From Cunninghamia lanceolata (taxonomy: Eukaryota > Streptophyta > Pinopsida > Cupressales > Cupressaceae), in contig BSBN01001343.1 in the NCBI GenBank assembly GCA_027924645.1, forward strand, positions 372,001 through 436,000: a DNA stretch of 64,000 nucleotides, given 5' to 3'. A program made the position numbers and the translations under genes. The first letter of the stretch is position 1. Every line of letters begins with the position of its first letter. Below are positions 23,601-34,699 of the stretch, in pieces. A model generated the notes under the pieces. The model did not search any database and had not been told where the DNA came from. It saw only the letters and a list, made by a program, of their open reading frames with translations.

Positions 23601-24103
23601 TTGTTACTAGATTGTGCAGTGGTGGTGACAATGGAAGAAGTGAATGTTGAAATAGAAGATGTTGACATGGATATCAACACCTGCATCCCCATTTGGTGTT
23701 GAGAGGACATGCTATTGAGGAGCTCTGTGCAACTAGTTGACGACATAATGTTATTATCCACTATGGGAGTGAGGCTGTGTAGAACTTCCACACCTTGTGG
23801 ATCATCAAGTAACAACTTTCTTAGATTCTTGATAAGAGGTACAACCTCCCTAGTCAAGTGTTATGTTCCCAAAAATTCTTGGAAACTAGCCAACTCACTA
23901 TATAGCTTCTGAATTCAAGCCTCCAGAACATGGGCTACAGAGTTCTCAAGAGGAACAAGAGAAGGTTGTGTCTCGGAGATCATCAGCAAGGTGGGGATGT
24001 GATCTAAAGAGGGTCACATTTGAGAACTTCTTGGGACAAATAGGTTATCAAATTCAAGTTTCGATGTGGAAACACCAGAGCTAGCTAATGAACAGGAGCC
24101 CAT
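20671..24103 (-). pseudogene. T1 gag-protease polyprotein (broken)
   Basis: This reads leftwards from the ATG at 24103-24101. The N-terminal part is rich in Ser, Thr and Gln. The gag core lies at about 23240-22790, with NRFEAPRFEKYSKKGDPNNH and then LIDLVHCKQGVKEKVTNF and similar gag-family text. A knuckle-like motif, FCQYHQTLGHDTKRCMHL, is near 22430-22370. The protease-like segment near 22020-21990 reads GVLIDPICLANVV, so the usual D-S/T-G triad is D-P-I. A later stretch reads VKLGYPWIASMKAVP, equivalent to the ILGRPW motif. The tail is proline-rich. Several stops and frame changes interrupt it. Confidence 0.7.
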
Positions 24104-24437
24104 TGTGATAACTTCCTCTTATAGGATGTTCGTATTTAGAGCATTGGGTCACAAAACTCATAAAGCAATTATAAAGTTTATTATGCTCATGTACTCTTAA
24201 GAAGTGATATAGAAGAAAGAGTGATGACAAGATGGATATGTTGATTAAGGGATAGAAGAATGAGAAAATGTTGTTTATGTTTTTGTTTTCTAATCTAAGA
24301 GAAAGTAAAAGTGTTTATGTGTTTTTGCTTTCTAAATTAAATGTACAAGATAAATTAATATATGCAATATAAGTGTCTAATCAATTAATCAACTAATCAA
24401 ACATAGTGATGAGATCTATAAGTGCAAGTTTAAGATA

Positions 24438-24454
24438 CATCAAGTTCACCAAAA
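24438..24454 (-). other. T1 primer-binding site candidate
   Basis: On the minus strand the LTR ends ...CTCACA and is followed directly by TTTTGGTGAACTTGATG. T2 has TTTTGGTGAACCAATG in the same place. I do not name the tRNA. Confidence 0.55.
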
Positions 24455-24975
24455 TGTGAGATGTGAAAAGAGGGTCCTAATTAACAATGAAGTAATTAGA
24501 TCAATCTTTCCTCATCACACATTCGAACACAAGCCACCAAGGGCTATAATCTTGGGTGTTATCCATAGAGAAGATCCAAGCTACATGTTGGTGGGGAGTT
24601 TGTTCCTTTGTTGCAATGGTTAGGGATTGATGACAAATGTGTTGACTAAACTATGCAATGAAGAGACCTAATGAGCAAACTGAGTAACAGTACAGATAAC
24701 AGTTATAGAAGATAGGAAATAGTATAAAAAATGAAATAAGAAGATAGATAGGAACCTGTCACTAGAAGTAGGACCTGTCAGAGCCAGACATGGGCACTAG
24801 GTGCCCTAGTCATAGGGTTTTGGGGAAGACAAACTTATGTGCGAAGATCTTCGTCTCTGTAACCTTTGTTTGCATGTCATTAGTTAATATCAGAAACCTT
24901 CACTCCAGATATGTACTCACTAGAGAAGGAAAAATTGGTTGTACTATATAGGGGCATGCCTTAGTCAAACCTTGC
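24455..24975 (-). repeat. T1 5' LTR, part before the T2 insertion
   Basis: This runs from the TG at 24455 (minus-strand CA end) up to the left end of T2. The rest of this LTR should lie beyond the right end of T2, outside what I can recognise. No gene is seen. Confidence 0.5.
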
Positions 24976-27586
24976 TGTTATGTATGAAAATGGGGATGAT
25001 AAAATTATGTGTTAGTTAGATTTAATCAAACCCTTCTTTCACACATACATTCAAGGACATAGACTGAGCTAAGTCACCACTAATGATAGAGGACTCAACT
25101 ATAGGTCTGATGTCACTATGAGATGATTGGAAAGATATAATAGATTGATATTTTGTTAAAACCCTAGTTTGATTAGGCCTAAAACCCTAATTACACCAAA
25201 TCTCAAACAAACAAATGAAACCTGAAAAATGATCACACAAGAAGGCACTAAATGTAGATTAGAAACATACCAAGATTTAAATTTTGGGAAGCAAAAACTT
25301 TGCGGGCAAAAGAGGGGCCTCATGTGTCCAATGTGGTACTTTTTCTGAGGGCTTGGAACTAAAATATGCTTCAAACTATAACTTGCTCAAAGATTTCTAA
25401 TGATGCTAATTTGGAGGACAAAAGAGGGGCCACCTATGTCCAATTAGGGATATTTTATATTGTTTTCTTCAGATTTGAAATTTTTATACTTTGCTCTGAT
25501 CTCCTACAACTCCTCTCCACAAGATCTAACACCTATAACCTACAATCACAATAGAAGGGTTTGTTGAAAGTATGAGTAGTAAGTGTTATCATTGATGTCA
25601 AAACATAAGGAAGTTATTTGAATAAGTCTAAACAAGTATCTGAGGAATTGGTACAAGTGCAGAATTGCTTTATCTCTCAAGAACAGTATAGTGTTTTGCT
25701 CCACATATTCTGTAGATTGAATATTTTTGCCTATGGATTGGAACTAATGTTAAGGGATGTATGTAGATGCTATGTTTCAAGTTTGAGCCTCCGGTGTGAA
25801 TATTTGAGCGAGTTGTGTTCACCAGAGTAAAAACTATTTTTCTATGTATTTAATGGTGATAGGGAGAATGGATTTTGATCAACATACATGTACTTCACTA
25901 TGTTTGTGATGTTTTTATGTGCCTTCAGTTCAAATGGTTCATGATTTGTTGCTCCACAAGTGATCTTTCATTTATGAAAATGGCCGACAATAATGTTCAA
26001 GTGCTCTGATTTGAAGAATCTGATGGATAAAGTGTTTATAGGTTGTGTGGATGTTCCTGGTGATTGTAACGTGTTGTTGGGAGTCTCTAGATCATGTTCC
26101 TACCTTTTGATTGATCTACAAAGTATAATCCAGATCATGACTGAAGTGTGTTCCTAAATGTTTTAGTGTTAACTCTGGTCGACTTGGTTATTTTCACTAC
26201 TTGTGGATATGATTTGAAGATTGTGGAAGTGTATTGTTGTGTGGAAGATTGCATTTGAGTCGCAGCAAAGGCTTGGCATGATTCAAATTCATTCTTTTCT
26301 CTCCTAATTCTATTTAGGTCCAGACCTATTTTAATGTATGTATGTTTTCCAACCTTGGAGATTATTCCAAAGGTTGATGATTGTAATGCCGACCTTGATG
26401 TAAATTGTAAGGTTGATGAATTGTATAAAAACATGTAATGAAGTCATGAATTTCTATGAGAATACGAAAATGAAAAGGCAATTGTGAAGTGTAAAAGTAG
26501 AGCAGAGCAGAGGATACTTATTGTGCTTCAATGGAACTGAATCATGTCATGGAGTAGATGCTAACAACTCAGTTCACCAATCCAGGCAATGAACCACCCA
26601 CCAGCAGTGAGCCACCCCATTGGTAGTGAGCCTCTTCTTGCAGTGAGCATCTTGGCAGTGAGCCTCTGATTTTTGATATGTTATAACATATTTTTTTGAG
26701 CTAACACTCACCATGGTTTTTCCCTTATGGGGTTTTCCATGTAAAAATATGGTGTCTCCTGTGTTGAATGTGTGAATGTGTTTAAGTTTCTATTTCATGC
26801 TTTCATGATTAAAATATAAACATAGTGTTAATTGGTTGATGCATTAATGGTTTTGAAATATTGGATACAACTTATTCACCCCCCCTCTTAGTTGTATGGC
26901 ACTTTTCAATAGGGTTGGGGGTTGTGGTGTTTAGGAACTTTCCTCGGTCAAGCCCCGAAATGGCATTCAAGCCTTCCAACACCGTTGTTAGATAGAGTGC
27001 ATGTCCTTGGTGGATAGAGGCAAAAGAAAATGATATGATAAATTGATTTAAACACAAGTAGATGTCACCTTAGTAGGTATAATATCTCATGGGGAGATGA
27101 AGATCTTTCACACCATGAGGAGATGCATTGATGAAGACAAATATGCAACAAACAAGTACAAACACAACACAATACTGCTCTGCAACACAATGAAAGCCTT
27201 GAATATCCTTAGCATAAGATCACAAGTTCACATTATCCATCTAGTTGTAAAATGAAGTCCTAAACATCTTTATATATGCATTTCTACTAAATATTCATAT
27301 ATTAAATTGAATAGGCTGACAAAGGGAAACTTTTTAACCATCACTTTGCCGACATTTAAAATTTAGGTCCTGACAAAATAGGTCTAGACTTGGGCGCAGG
27401 CACCCAAGTCTAGGGGCCTATTTTGGGACTTGATTAAGATTAAGAGTGGCCCCTAAGCCCCATTTGTCATGGCTTCCAGGGAATTTTTCTCTGGGATGAG
27501 TTTTACACATGGATGATTAGACTAAGGGGAGTTAGGAGCTAAACTTAGGAGGTAAAATTCTTAGAGGGACATTTTACGATATAACA
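24976..27586 (-). repeat. T2 3' LTR, split by a solo LTR
   Basis: On plus it begins TGTTATGTATG and ends CGATATAACA, giving imperfect inverted ends. A minus-strand polypurine tract follows directly (27587-27601). Without the 25562-26911 insert it is about 1.26 kb. The candidate duplication CTTGC lies just left (24971-24975); its partner was not found. Confidence 0.65.
25562..26911 (+). repeat. solo LTR, copia-like, with GGGTT duplication
   Basis: It starts TGTTGAAAG and ends CTTTTCAATA, which mirrors the start except for one C-to-T change in the expected CAACA end. GGGTT lies on both sides (25557-25561 and 26912-26916). A CACCCCCCCTCTTAGTTG string near 26878-26895 resembles, from memory, the end of many copia LTRs. 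No internal region is present, so it is a solo LTR left by LTR-LTR recombination. The small ORF at 25618-25830 has no family features. Confidence 0.6.
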
Positions 27587-27601
27587 TTTAGCCCCCACTT
27601 T
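27587..27601 (-). other. T2 polypurine tract
   Basis: The minus strand reads AAAGTGGGGGCTAAA immediately before the LTR start TGTTATATCG. Its position and composition are as expected for the plus-strand primer. Confidence 0.65.
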
Positions 27602-29430
27602 AATGTATCTATAATCTTATAACCCATACATGATTAAAGTACAGTTGAAAACACATCAAACACACCAGGCACTTGAAGCTAAGATATACACAAAGATTGA
27701 GAAACTATTTCTAGCCCCCAATCTCAAGTAAGCACTAGAAGACACATTGAAAACACATAAAACATGGAGAATACAATAACATGCACACAATACATGGAGA
27801 AGATAGTAACAGACATGTAAAACATGGAGAAGACATGAGAGGAGTCATGCAAAACACTATGAATACAGTGATATAACATTTTCATATATATATGCATGGA
27901 AATAAGATTGCAAAATAAAACCATGAGTGTGGGTGGAGACCACACAAGGGGGGGAACATGTCAAACAAACATCAAGTGTAGGTGGAGCTCATCGCTACAC
28001 ACATAAGAGGGGAAAACATGCCATACAAATCCTGAGTGGGGGTTAACCACACAAGGGGGAAAATACATGGAAGACACACGGAATACACGAGTGTCGTATA
28101 GCATGTCATAGACATACTATACGTCTTATACACGGCAAACACGGATGATGGAAGGAGCTTATTGCTAATTCCATCCATCTAAAACATACCAAACACACCT
28201 GACAGTTGGGCTTATGCCACAACAACCACCAAAAACATGCTTAAGGGTGGATAGTCTCAAGATCCAACCCCATCTCTACGGAGGACTTTATATAAAAGGA
28301 TGTACACTAGCTCAAGAGATACACCATCCCACCTTCCACAGAAGGGTTTTTGTATAAAAGAATATGCACTAGTTCAAGAGATATGTTATCCCACCTCATG
28401 TAGAGGGCTTCTTTGATTGCAATATAAATAAAGATGTGTACTCGTGCTAGAGATGCAACATCTCGCCTCGCAGAGAGGGCTTACAAACATGCTTTGTTAG
28501 TATCAAAATCATTAGATAGATATCATTATATATGACCCCACATTAAGGTGGTTGATGTCATGTACTAAAATCAAGCACATTAAGGTAGAGAGAAAACACG
28601 CAAGGGAACAAGAGCTCTCGCAAAGCCCATGCCCCCAAGGTGACATGGGCTTACGATCGCTGAATGTTCCCATTAACACATTGATATAATATGCTAAGAA
28701 CAAGATAACAAGATGAAAGCTATGCATGACAACAATCACATTAAAGACCAAGGCTATACTACAGGTTCAAAACCAAGTATAACCATTGGGATATATTGTA
28801 GGTACCTTGGAACCAAGTGTAACACAATGTGAGATACCATTCAAAGTGTACAAGAGTAGATTGAGTGGATTGTAAAATGTTAGTCACAATAAATTCCATA
28901 AAATGATACATCAAATGGAGTGATTCTACTAGTCAAGTGTTGGATATATATATCAACCCCATCTTCATACATGGACTAGGTCCATTTTTGCTTTTCTTAC
29001 TGAAGGGACATAGTCCATATCAATATTTATTTGTTTTCATCATCTGCCGACTAGATAGAATCATTAAAAAAGGTAAACAATAAAAATGAGAGAAGAGAAC
29101 AAGTGCCTTAGGAACACCAAGTAGGAGGATGCCCCCAAGTCATCAACCGTAACACTATGCCACTAAGGCATGACACACAACAATAAAATGGAGGAGAGGC
29201 CAAATAGAAGAATGATGAAACAAATAGAAGAATGGTCACAACAGAGGTAGTCTCCCAGTATCCTTGACCTTACAAGAGTATCAAGGGTCATTCAAGGAGA
29301 CCTAAACAACACATATCACAACATGGGGGAATACAACACAATGCTAACAACATATATATCTAGGAGGAGGCCACCCATGAGAGAAACTAGAATAGGTGCT
29401 ACAACGAGTATGTCTTAAGGAGGAAGAAAT
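27602..29430 (-). other. T2 3' noncoding body
   Basis: About 1.8 kb without a supported gene. It holds repeated phrases such as CACACAAGGGGG with ACATG..., and the three-copy repeat listed separately. Long noncoding 3' parts are known in Tat/Ogre elements. The short open frames here have no domain pattern. Confidence 0.5.
28262..28490. repeat. degenerate tandem repeat, three units of about 70-85 bp
   Basis: Three successive units carry the pattern TATAAAAG/A-ATGTACACTAG-CTCAAGAGATAC followed by ATCCCACCT and an AGAGGGCTT-like end (about 28262-28335, 28336-28404, 28405-28490). Units differ by substitutions and small indels. Confidence 0.6.
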
Positions 29431-29752
29431 ACTTACCTAATTCAATGGGATATTTCCTAGCAGACAATCCTTGTCTATCAGCTCAGAATATCTCGCATGT
29501 AGTTTTGGTCTTGTTGATATTGTATTAACATTAAGTTTAGGATGATGGGTCGCTTTGGTGGGCTTCAAAGAATGATATCTAATACCAACCATGTAATTAA
29601 TTCTAGGAACTTGTAAAGGTACCCTGATTCCTTATTGATTTACACTGCAACCATTACCTACATAGTCGCTATTTTTGTAAAAAATCTGAAATCCACAACC
29701 ATAGAGGGAGTCCATCTCTTTAGAAGATGGTGAGGCCTCATAAGTCTCATAG
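29431..29752 (-). pseudogene. C-terminal end of the T2 gag-protease ORF and splice-donor-like site
   Basis: This is the continuation of the T2 ORF left of the chromovirus. Reading leftwards it has a Gly-containing stretch (DSLYGCGFQIF...) that may be a decayed G-patch. It then reads open through RPKLHARYSELIDKDCLLG to a TAG at 29439-29437. The minus strand there reads TTAGGTAAGT, a good splice donor with GT at 29436-29435. Ogre elements are known to have an intron between protease and RT. Here no RT follows, so the site would be a relic. Confidence 0.5.
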
Positions 29753-30627
29753 TGATGCAGGAGCATCTAGTGGTGTAAGGAAAATCTTGCATCACCCAAA
29801 AATAAGTTGATTCAAAATCATTGTAGTTGTTTAAATTTCATTCCATAATTAGTGTTTTTGGTTCCATAATCTCTTGAATAATGATGTAGGACTTTCAGTT
29901 TTTCCAAACTGCTAAAAATAACAAACTACCTGTTTTGGAAAGTTTAACTACCATTTTAGGAAAGCTTGCATTTGGGTATGGATTGAAGCAAAAACTTACA
30001 GAAAGCTTCATAACTAAAATATAAGACCTTTGGTGAAGGAATCAAGTAAAGATCATTTGTGAGCTGAAAGATATTAAAGTATCTATTTTTTGAAAAGCCC
30101 CTAAAATTTTTTGAAATGAGATATGAGGCACTAAAATATCCCATAATGTCCCAAAAATTTCATGGAAATACATTTATAGATTTTTGGCGTGATAGTTCAC
30201 ATCGCGAGCTTTCCGTTGCTTAAAACGGTTCGTCAATCGGACACCTGGATCAAAAATTATGCTTCTCGGAAGTTGACCTACTTTTGGAGGGAGTTGCAAA
30301 TTTTAAAATTTAGTTGGAGGCCGCCAAAAAGTGCTATTTATCACTATTTTGGGAACCTTGGGTAGTAGTAGAGTTAAGGGGGAAAGTGTAGAGTCAAGAA
30401 TAGGTGGAAAAATAGAAACCTTAGCTAATTTGGGGTTGCAGAAGGCTGAAGATTCTAGAGCCTAGTGAGGTATAGTTGTAATGTGTTGCAGCATGTGGGG
30501 AATTGATTCCTCTAATTACAATTGAGCTTCTGTAATGTAATGATTTGTCTAAATCAATAAAGAAATATTCTATTTTCTATGTACCATTTTCTATTTTTGT
30601 GTGTTTTATGATTTACCCCCTTCATCA
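29753..30627 (+). repeat. chromovirus 5' LTR (875 bp)
   Basis: TGATGCAGGAGC...CTTCATCA. It aligns along its length with 40319-41194. Many differences from the 3' LTR are CG in one copy against TG or CA in the other, for example around 30189-30240. Confidence 0.9.
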
Positions 30628-30629
30628 AG

Positions 30630-30645
30630 TAGTATCAGAGCAAGG
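30630..30645 (+). other. chromovirus primer-binding site
   Basis: TAGTATCAGAGCAAGG starts two bases after the LTR. It fits the initiator tRNA-Met site (TGGTATCAGAGC...) with one change at the second base. Confidence 0.8.
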
Positions 30646-30728
30646 GTTCCTGAGTGTGTAGACAGATCACCGACCGTGAGGCATTTTGCACCAGGACCTG
30701 AGGTTGTGGGTTTGCTACGAAGACCAAG

Positions 30729-31269
30729 ATGCCTCCATGAAGAAATTGTATTAGGATGAATACTTTGACAGAAGAGGGATTTAGAGCCCTATAAAGACAA
30801 ATCGGTGCATTAAAAGAGGAGCTACAAAGAGGGTTTGAGCCAAGAACAAGAGAAGAAATCAAAGATGAAGCTAAAGAAGAGCTATCTGAGGAAGAACAAG
30901 AAGTTGTAGGAGATCTTGCAGAAGTTAGGTTGTTGAGGGCCATTTCTAAGATTGGAAAGAGGCCCAGGATTGAAGTTTCTACATATTTTGGAGATTTGAA
31001 TCTAGAACAACTTATTGATTAGATCAATGGCATGGAGGAATATTGTGAGTATGAAGATGTGGAAGACCCAAATCAGGTCAAGTTTGCAAAAATAAAATTG
31101 AAGGGCCATGCCAATATTTGGTGGAAGGAGGTCCAATTAGAGAGGAATAGAAGAGGAAAAGTAAAGATCACCAGATGGGATTGGATGGTGGAGAAACTAA
31201 AAAAGTAGTTCATTCCTGTGGACTATGAGATGGAGTTGTTGAAGAAGTTTCAAGGATTGAAGCAAGGCA
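30729..31269 (+). pseudogene. gag: chromovirus gag, first part
   Basis: This starts at the ATG at 30729. The text is typical of chromovirus gag: a coiled acidic N-terminal part, then KRPRIEVSTYFGDLNLEQL, KIKLKGHANIWWKE and a LKKFQGLKQG end at the copia insertion. In-frame stops replace probable Arg (TGA, codon 4), Gln (TAA in ...ALxRQ), Trp (TAG in ...LIDxIN) and Gln (TAG in ...KKxFI). All could be single C-to-T or G-to-A changes. Confidence 0.85.
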
Positions 31270-31643
31270 TGTTAGGGTTAGCTGGCAGAAGATATCAGTT
31301 AAATGTAAATAAAGATTAAACAGAGGAATGAAAAATACACAAAAATAACAATAGCAAGAGAAAAGTTTTAATGTGGTTCACCCAAACTTGGGCTACATCC
31401 ACCAACATAGAGTCCAATATTATTATCCAGTAAATCAAACCGACTACAACTAGCAATCCCTACAACTCAATACCATTGCAAATGCTACAATACAATATCC
31501 CCCAAAACCCTAACCCTTAGCCGCTTTTATCAAGCCTTATGTCAATTACAAAAATAGGGTTTTTTATGTACAGTACTTGCATGATCAGTCACCACCTACC
31601 AACAATCTCCCACTTGGAGACTGATCAGGCTCCACACCAAACA
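31270..31643 (-). repeat. copia 1 3' LTR (374 bp)
   Basis: On plus it begins TGTTAGGGTTAGC and ends CCACACCAAACA. The minus-strand polypurine tract CCAAGTGGGAGAT abuts it at 31644-31656. The same tract and junction recur inside the LTR 38 bp further in (about 31606-31618). Confidence 0.9.
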
Positions 31644-31744
31644 ATCTCCCACTTGGAGACTGATCTTGGACGACACCACTGCGTGTGCAGCTCCCACTAG
31701 AAATAAGCACCCTAGACTCTGTTGTTCTAATTTTATTGTTTCAG

Positions 31745-32370
31745 TCTTGAAGACCAACCAAAGCTGAAGAGGAGCTCAACTTCTCCCTTGTCACTGCCTT
31801 TGTAAACATATCCATTGGATTTTCATCTATATGTATCTTTTCTAGCCTTAACTGTCCATCATCCAACACCAACCGAATAAATTGATACCTCAACTGTATG
31901 TGTTTGGTCTTTGAATGCAAGACATAATTATTTGCAAGATATATGGCACTCTAACTGTCTATATACAAATAATTGTTAACCTATTATTTGCCCAATTCTT
32001 CCATGAAAGATTGCAGCCATATCATCTCCTTGCTTGCCTCTATTATAGCTACATACTCTGCCTCTATGGTGGATAAAGCAACCACCTTTTGCAACCGTGA
32101 GATCCAACTCACTATTGTCCCACCTACAATAAAGACATAACCTATAATATTCCGCTTGGTATCAATATCCCCTACCAAATCTAAATCTACATAGCCTGCT
32201 AAATCAGTATTAGAGCCCCCAAAACATAAATGTGTATTGGATATACCTCTCAAATATCTGAGAATCCATTTTACTGCATTCCAATGTTCCAATCCAGGAT
32301 GAGTCATATACCTACTTACGACTCCTACAGCATGTGTAATATCTAATCTTGTGCATACCATGGCGTACAT
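31745..32370 (-). pseudogene. copia 1 RNase H and C-terminus
   Basis: The part 32370-31984 holds DITHAVGVVSRYM, then GYVDLDLVGD (the usual form has Ser or Ala before the second Asp), STIEAEYVA and WLQSFMEELG. The rest, to about 31745, continues with stops but reads SAIYLANN..., then HIQLRYQFIR and NPMDMFTKAV, the normal end of copia polyproteins. Confidence 0.85.
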
Positions 32371-33260
32371 TAAACTTCCTATAGTTAAAGCATATGGTAC
32401 CTTGGATATTTTTTCTTCCTCCTCTTATGTCTTAGGACACATCTCCTTAGTCAATTTCAAATGACTAGGCAAAGGTGTGGTGACAGCTTTTGCATTCTCC
32501 ATATGGAATCTCTACAACACCTTTTCAACATAAGTAGCCTAAGATAGAGTCAATTTTATGTTCTTCCTATCTCTCCAAATTTTCATACCAAGGATTTATT
32601 TTGCTGCCCCCAAATCCTTTATAGCAAATGACTATGCTAACTATTGTTTTAACTCTCTTATGTGATCCATGTTAGACCTAGCTACAAGCATACCATCAAT
32701 ATATAAATATAAAATAATGTAGCTATCATTAACTAACCTCTTAAAATAAACACAATGGTTAGAATTACACCAGCTGTAGCCTTGCTTAGCCATAAAACTA
32801 TCAAATTTTAAATACCATTGCTGAGGTACTTGTTTCAGGCCATACAAACTCTTCTTCAATTTGCACACCAGTTTCTCCCTACCTATGACCTCAAATCCTT
32901 TGGGTTGTTCCATATATATCTCCTCCTCCAAATCACCGTAGAGAAAGGCAGTTTTCACATCTAGCTGTTCCAAATGCAAATCTTTAGCAGCCACAATACT
33001 TAAAATAGTACGAATAGAAGTCATCTTAACAACCGAAGAAAAAATCTCATCAAAATCAATGCCTTTTTTCTGTGCAAATCCTTTTACAACTAACCTGGCT
33101 TTAAATATTTTCTTACCTCCATCTTCCTCTTTTAACCTATAAACCCATTTGTTTGGTAAAGCTTTTTTACCTGCAGGTAACGTACATAATTCCCAAGTTT
33201 GATTTTTCAGTAAGGAGTCCATTTCTTCTTTCATTGAAAGCTCCCACTGAACCTTGGTAT
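32371..33260 (-). pseudogene. copia 1 reverse transcriptase
   Basis: The RT domain starts near WELSMKEEMDSLLKNQTW and runs through NKWVYRLK, KARLVVKGFAQ, LDVKTAFLYGDL and LKKSLYGLKQ. The polymerase motif reads YIDG (32703-32692) where copia elements have YVDD, so the second catalytic Asp is Gly. After ...ELKQ a TAG near 32640 ends the open stretch; the rest to 32371 is broken. Confidence 0.88.
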
Positions 33261-34551
33261 CCACCTGTATAGCTTCATCATACCCTTCTGGCTCACCAAC
33301 ATATGTTAACAAAATAGAATACAAAGAGGGAGAAAACCTTTCAGGAGGTCTACTTAGCCTTGTTGTTAGTCTAACATTCACTGGAATTTGTGGTATTTCT
33401 GGTTGTTGTTGTGGAGGATGAGGAACCACTGGAACATCACTATTTGGAGTATCATACAGCACCACATAATCCTTTTCTTTCTTCTCATGTTGCTGCAACT
33501 GATCTTTGTACAACACCTTCTCATTGAATACAATATCCCCACTTCTCACAATTTTCTGATTTTCAAAATCCCAAAGCCTATAACCAAGTTCATCAATGCC
33601 ATATCCAACGACGGTACATTTTTTTGATTTTGCATCTAGCTTGGTTCTATTTTCAGAATCTACATATGCAAATGCTTCACATCCGAAGGTTTTGAGAAAA
33701 GAATAACTCACCTTCTTAGCTGTCCATGCTTGCTCTAGAATACCATAGCCCAAAGGAACTGAAGGACCTCTGTTAATTAAATATACATTGTTGTTGACAC
33801 CCTCTGCCCACATATTTAAAGGCAGCCCAGCATGCAATCTCATGGTCCTTGTACGCTCCAATATTGTCCTATTCATGCATTCAGCCACTCCATTTTCCTG
33901 TGGAGTCCCTGGAACCATTTTATGCCTACGAATTCCTTTAAAGGAACAATAATCCTCAAATTCTTTGCTACAATACTCACCACCATTATCAGATCTGAGA
34001 CATTTTAATCTTTCACCCATCTCATTCTCAACCAATCTTTTCCATTTCTTAAATGTTTCAAATACATCAGATTTCTGCCTAAGAAAATAAATCTAAACCT
34101 TCCTTGTTGCATCATCTATGAATGTAACATAATACCGAAAGCCACCAAGAGAAGATACTTGAGCTAGTCCTCATACATATGTATGCACAAGTTCCAACTT
34201 TTCATCTTTCTTTTGCTTCCCATCATTTAGAAAACTAACTCTTTTTTGTTTGCCATATACACAACTTTCACAGAAATCCATATTAATACATTTCAAACCT
34301 GGTTAAACTTTCTTAGAATGAAGTACCTTCATACCTTTTTCACTCATATGCCCAAGTCTGTTATGCCACAGTGTTGTCTCAGAACCTGCAGCAACTATTT
34401 TAGTCTCTTCCTGCGAACCTGCAGCAACTATTTTAGTCTCTTCCTGCGAACCTGCAGCAACTGTTCCTGAATCTGTTTGTTTTTTCTTTGCAACAGCTAA
34501 AGTAGAAGGAATAGTATGACCTGTATAAAGATATAAGGTGCCTATTTTCAC
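33261..34551 (-). pseudogene. copia 1 integrase with pre-integrase zinc finger
   Basis: The pre-integrase part has TLWHNRLGHMSEKGMKVL (34360-34310) and then CESCVYGKQK. The first catalytic segment reads HTYV followed by a stop where HTDVWG is expected, so the first Asp is lost. The second Asp (RSDNGGEY) and the Glu (QENGVAE) are kept at about 33980-33880. A 33-bp in-frame tandem repeat lies just upstream (34382-34464). Frame changes occur near 34040-34300. Confidence 0.83.
34382..34464 (-). repeat. 33-bp in-frame tandem repeat in copia 1 pol
   Basis: Two full units (34382-34414, 34415-34447) and 17 bases of a third. In protein this is AAGSQEETKIV repeated, inserted just before the WHNRLGH finger. 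The length, a multiple of three, keeps the frame. Confidence 0.9.
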
Positions 34552-34699
34552 ACCTTTTGCTACTATTAAGGCACCTTTTGAAAACTTCTACTTTTTATCA
34601 GTAAATGTAACAATGCAACCTTCTTCAACTAGCTACCTTGCTGAAATTAAATTCCTACTAAGCCTTGGAATATGCCTTACCTCTTGTAGTAGCCAATGA

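Larger units (their letters stand above)
20247..24975 (-). mobile_element. T1: gag-protease gypsy element, minus strand, cut at both ends
   Basis: On the minus strand the order is 5' LTR (24455-24975, interrupted by T2), primer site, gag, knuckle-like motif, protease and a proline-rich tail. It then stops at the tandem copies at 20246. No RT, RNase H or integrase is seen. Because the element is cut at 20246, the missing pol could be a true lack or a loss by the later insertion. Confidence 0.7.

Noticed and set aside
25618..25830. Open frame of 70 codons in the solo LTR
   Set aside because: It lies inside the LTR and has no domain pattern.
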